From: Anisodus tanguticus
Lineage: Eukaryota > Streptophyta > Magnoliopsida > Solanales > Solanaceae
Reading direction: 5' to 3'
Assembly (NCBI GenBank): GCA_034509755.1
Contig: CM067543.1
Coordinates: 15,810,954 to 15,874,953 of the forward strand
DNA: 64,000 bases
Made by a program: the position numbers and the translations under genes. The notes beneath the pieces were generated by a model. That model made no database searches, was not told where the DNA came from, and saw nothing but the letters and a program-made list of their open reading frames with translations. Numbering within the stretch: position 1 is the first letter of the stretch; each line of letters opens with the position of its first letter. Shown piece by piece: positions 60,888 to 64,000 of the stretch.

Positions 60888-61148
60888 ATGGGGGATAATG
60901 AACGCATTGACTAAGGAAGGTCTCCCTTCATGTTGGTGGATTACACGGAAGTCTTTTGAGTAATTAAAATTGGGTGGGATGATATCGGTGGCAAGAGAAC
61001 CCAGGTCGACTACTTGGGTAGCAGATGACGTCGTGGAACGATCTCTGCGGTACAAGGGGGTGTTAAAAGCCCTATTTAGTTGTTCTTCTAAAGCGACGAT
61101 GGGTTGATACCCAGAAGAAGATGATGATGAAGGTGATGAGGAAGGCAT
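60888..61148 (-). pseudogene. N-terminal part of the PF04195-like ORF
   Basis: A probable start codon at 61146-61148 opens a Ser/Pro-rich N-terminus ('MPSSSPSSSSSSGYQP'), then 'ALEEQLNRAFNTPLYRRD' and 'DLGSLATDIIPPNF', ending 'LVNAFIIP' at the solo LTR. Removing the LTR with one copy of the duplicated flank lets the frame pass without a shift into 'VHEDFKFMPEMKF' at 58459. This part has no stop of its own. Function is unknown. Confidence 0.55.
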
Positions 61149-61185
61149 GACATCTCCTGTAGCTAGAAGAGTATATATATTGAAG

Positions 61186-61869
61186 TTACTTTCCGTGTTC
61201 AAACTCTTCCCAGTTACTTTCATGATCAGGTCCACAACTTGAACTAGAATATCCAAAATCCGATGCATGAAATTTCATAAAAACTTTTTTCATTTGATGC
61301 TGGCAATTCCACTGATCTGTTGCCCGATGGGAGATGATTGCGAAAGATCAAAAGAACCTGATGATGAATAATGATAACTACTTGGCGAGACGCCATAGTT
61401 CCAATCAGTAGTATTGTCACTACTAAGTAGCTGAGCATAATGGTGAATATTAGGGTAATGCTCATGGGAGTAAGAATACGGAAAATTATTTAATGACGTG
61501 GCAGCTGGAAATTGTTGGGGAAAATATTACTACTATTCGGCAAGTGGTGATTTTGAGTAGTAGTAGTAGTAGTAGGTATTTGAATTTTCCTTGAACTCTT
61601 TCAGGGATATTGAGTTTTGCTTTGTTGCCATTGAATCTAAGAGCAGCTTCATCATAAGCAAGTGTTGCAGCTTCAGCAGTCTCGAAAGTACCTCTTTCTG
61701 CAATGGTCTTGATTTCGTTGTTGTTGCAGAGGCACGAATAAGGAAATGATTGGACACAATCTCTAATTTTAGCTGTAGAGGAGCAATCAACCAATGCAAA
61801 TATCCCTATTAATTGCAACCTACAATTCCTATTTGCCACTATGTGAAGTTCTTCTGTTAACATGGATTA
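61186..61869 (-). pseudogene. AP2/ERF transcription factor pseudogene
   Basis: The second half of an AP2/ERF DNA-binding domain is clear at 61609-61692: 'GTFETAEAATLAYDEAALRF' followed by 'NGNKAKLN'. Upstream, 'AKIRD' fits the 'AAEIRD' strand of the domain, but the 'YRGVRQRPWGKW' strand and the 'VWL' residues are replaced by unrelated sequence with extra length. Downstream, in other frames, come a six-Tyr run, three successive stops, a Ser/Tyr/His-rich tail with 'NTTDWNYG', and a last piece 'NWEEFEHGK' ending at TAA 61186-61188. Intact members are nuclear regulators of stress and hormone genes. The frameshifts and lost DNA contacts make this copy non-functional. The closest subgroup is uncertain, perhaps ABR1/RAP2.6-like. 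Confidence 0.78.
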
Positions 61870-62390
61870 TTTGCACAAAGAGGGACTCAAGAGCATGTAT
61901 ATAATGAAATGGATAATAATGTTGCCAATGTTTAAATTCCTAATAATGATAGTCAAGGTGAAAATATACTTGATTTTCTTCAATAAGAACAGATTTCTAT
62001 TCCTTTTATTTTTGGGTTAAATGATGAGGATAAGGAGGATCAAGACCTCAGTGGCCTGTTCACATATGACTTGTGCACAAGTCTTACTTTTAAGAACTCT
62101 TCACCCTCTAATCCTGTTTGTGTTTACAAGTGAAGAACTCTTGTACTTTACTATATATACAGCAGATGGGGCCGGGTTGAACTCGACCTTGGATGAACAC
62201 AAGGAGCATTTTTCTGGAAACTTTTGTGTGAGCAAAACTCTCTATTTTTCTAGTCTATTCCTACCGATGGTAGATTAAAGAAAAATATACAAGTATGAAT
62301 AATTATTCACGCACATTGAAGGACTTGAAAGGAAACAACAAGCCTTCCATAGATTAACTACAAAAGAATAGGAGTTGAAGTTAATACATG
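61870..62390. other. Intergenic region between ERF pseudogene and host gene
   Basis: No gene seen. The segment just below 62390 should hold the 3' untranslated region of the upstream minus-strand gene. The segment above 61870 may hold eroded 5' sequence of the ERF gene, but no domain is readable. Confidence 0.4.
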
Positions 62391-62990
62391 CTATCTCCTG
62401 TTTAAACTAAGATCCTGGAAAAACCAATAAGCTTGAGTGGCACTTTCTTTGTTGAATGTAGCACTTGAAGTACTGCTCAAAGCAGCTGGACTACCATCAG
62501 CACACTCTTCTCCTCTTTCTAACTTGGCTGAAGTAGAAAAACTTATCTCCTTTTCTTTATGTATATGGCTTTTCAACCTCTTTTTATTGCTAGGTCCAAT
62601 ACTTAGTGTTAGCTCCACATCTGTTTCCTCATCAGATCTATTAATATTTCTCATCTTGCAACTTTTCTCATGCTCATAATTACTAGTTGAAGTTCCTTCT
62701 TGATCAGCTGGCATTTCAAGATTCAATCCTCTAATTGGTAATAATATTTTTGAGTTCTCACCTGAGCAACTACCACTTCTTTCCCTTTGTTGACCCTCTG
62801 TTAAACCATAAAGATTAATATTGTTGAACCCTGTTTCTCTTCTAGGTTGTCGACAAGTAGAAAAGTTTTGAGGGGTGTTGTTAATCATAGACTTGTGTAA
62901 TACTCTTGTATCCTCTATCTTTGACATCTCATTCTTCAGCTCCACCATCTGTTTCCTTTGAAGATTGTATAGTCTGTGGAGCTCTCTTAC
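62391..62990 (-). CDS. Last exon of a plant-specific protein with 'RELHRLY' motif
   Basis: An intron end TTTTTTTGT...ACAG (minus strand, 62991-62994) is followed by an open frame of 199 codons to TAG at 62391-62393. It begins 'VRELHRLYNLQRKQMVEL', a helical segment shared by several plant proteins of unknown function (DUF863-type proteins have a similar 'ELHRLY' helix). Next come a polar, Ser/Asn-rich middle with 'PIRGLNLEMPADQ', an acidic 'SDEETDVELTLSIGPSNKKR' and a C-terminus with 'ATQAYWFFQDLSLNRR'. There are no stops or shifts and the composition is unlike the surrounding transposons, so I take it as a real host gene. Earlier exons are not visible and probably lie beyond the window. Role unknown; a nuclear location is only a guess from the basic patches. 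Confidence 0.75.
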   Translation of the reverse strand, partial: VRELHRLYNLQRKQMVELKNEMSKIEDTRVLHKSMINNTPQNFSTCRQPRRETGFNNINLYGLTEGQQRERSGSCSGENSKILLPIRGLNLEMPADQEGTSTSNYEHEKSCKMRNINRSDEETDVELTLSIGPSNKKRLKSHIHKEKEISFSTSAKLERGEECADGSPAALSSTSSATFNKESATQAYWFFQDLSLNRR

Positions 62991-64000
62991 CTGTTTTTTT
63001 GTCCAAATTAGTTATATGACTACATTAATAATAATATCAATAATGATATTATTCTAACAATATGCACTGACAGTATAAAATATAATCACAAAATCATACT
63101 ACTTAAAAAACAATTGCAAGTACCTTCCTATAATAAGCACTAAATGGTAATGTAAAAAGGATAAATAACATACTATAATGTTTGAATTATATTGATAGTG
63201 TAAAAATTCTTTATACTATTTGTATATAAAATAAAAATCCATTTGTTTATATTTAGTCGACATTATTTGAAGAAGCAAGACTTTACTTTTTTTCTTCCTG
63301 TAGATCCATGCACAATTAAATTAATCATAAAAGTGATATTAAATAGGGTTTCATTGAGTAGACAAATTGTGAAGAATGTGATTTTGATATGTGACAAATT
63401 AGATGACAATAAAATACTCCGACCCCCTTTTATTTCCTTAATCTTAGGGGTACAAATGGGGCCAATTTTATTAGCATGTGGTCTTATTAGTGAAGGATTA
63501 TAAAAAATAAAAAAAGGTACGTAAATTTAAATAAATATTCCTTTTGTTTAATTTTTTTTGGCACAATTCCTTATTAGTTTGTTATAAAAACATATACATT
63601 TTTATTTTTTGAATGACAAACTTTTAACAATATAAGTGTTAGGCCTCATTTGTTTTCACTTAATGGAGGTCTGAATCTTAATCATTTAGATTCAGCATAT
63701 TAGGTGCATTTCTTTTACAGGTCTGAATCTTAATCATTTAGATTCAGCCCATTAAGTTCATTTATTTTGTTTCCTTATGAAGCCTCTTAATAGATTTGAA
63801 TCAGATCTGTAACAGAGTCTTAACACCATCCAGACTCATTTAAAATAATGTGTCGTATTTCACAAAACCTTTCACAACTTCTCTTCTCATAAAAAGTTTC
63901 ACGTCTCTAGCTATCCTTTCTCTACAAAATACTATCTAGAACTCTTGTTGCCGCAAATATTAATTGACCCAGTTCATGATCTATTTTGCACCAGAAAAAT
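62991..64000 (-). other. Intron and upstream sequence of the host gene
   Basis: AT-rich, no further exon recognised. The acceptor at 62991-62994 marks an intron end. If the gene continues, the intron is longer than 1 kb and contains the repeat at 63640-63755. Confidence 0.5.
63640..63755. repeat. MITE-like fragment with 52-bp direct repeat
   Basis: GGTCTGAATCTTAATCATTT followed by AGATTCAGC occurs at 63668 and again at 63720. The unit is itself imperfectly palindromic (GAATCTTAA...TTTAGATTC). Preceding AGGCCTCATTTGTTTTCACT resembles hAT-type MITE ends. No matching right end or target duplication was found before the window stops. Confidence 0.4.

Noticed and set aside
62437..62679. Plus-strand 80-codon ORF opposite the host exon
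   Set aside because: Shadow of the minus-strand coding exon, which has conserved motifs and a splice acceptor.
1..64000. Endogenous pararetrovirus sequences, common in related plant genomes
   Set aside because: No movement-protein, coat-protein or pararetroviral RT signature was recognised; all RT and gag pieces fit LTR retrotransposons or a LINE.

Overview
The window reads as nuclear DNA of a large-genome flowering plant, most likely a eudicot. The element families (Tekay-like chromoviruses with 2-2.6 kb LTRs, a Tat/Ogre element, an Athila element, an RTE-type LINE) look to me like those of Solanaceae, but that assignment is inference and was not checked. Nearly all of the 64 kb is a nested, decaying transposon graveyard. 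There are no operons, CRISPR arrays, rRNA genes or recognisable tRNA genes. The only convincing host coding sequence lies at the right end: the last exon of a plant-specific protein (62391-62990, minus) and, next to it, a broken AP2/ERF transcription factor (61186-61869, minus).

Layout. 1-4213: 5' part of an Athila-type Ty3/gypsy element on the minus strand (start of RT, protease, gag, tRNA-Asp primer site, LTR). 4214-8594: tail and LTR of an older plus-strand gypsy element. 8595-14222: a non-coding block whose ~2.0 kb unit is duplicated in tandem, interrupted by a solo LTR (11833-14004) that contains a minisatellite and microsatellites. 14223-23687: a gypsy element with LTRs, tRNA-iMet primer site and gag but no visible pol; its 3' LTR is cut off. 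23688-26105: unassigned repeats around a broken 'plant transposon protein' ORF (PF20167-like). 26106-32279: a Tekay-like gag/protease/RT relic, split by a minus-strand element (26826-31351) bounded by the 5-bp duplication GTTGG. 32280-48190: the 5' part of an RTE-type LINE, split by a 14,065-bp Tat/Ogre-like element (32707-46771) with duplication ATCCA. That element keeps a damaged gag and only the last scrap of integrase, so it is an internally deleted, non-autonomous derivative. 48191-50967: a truncated LTR that hosts a MITE. 50968-52744: unassigned sequence and an LTR-like fragment. 52745-56281: gag, tRNA-iMet primer site and 5' LTR of another minus-strand gypsy element. 56282-61148: a minus-strand relic resembling 'putative gypsy-type transposon' ORFs (PF04195-like) plus a coiled-coil part, split by a solo LTR (58460-60887). 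61186-64000: the small host-gene island.

Relative order of events can be read from the nesting. The LINE joins onto truncated Tekay RT sequence, and the Ogre-like element lies inside the LINE. The minus-strand element 26826-31351 lies inside the Tekay gag/protease junction. A solo LTR lies inside the PF04195-like ORF, which abuts the ERF pseudogene. The two Ogre-like LTRs are nearly identical by eye, so this is probably the youngest large insertion. No transposon ORF here looks intact; nearly every recognised domain has stops, frameshifts or lost catalytic residues.
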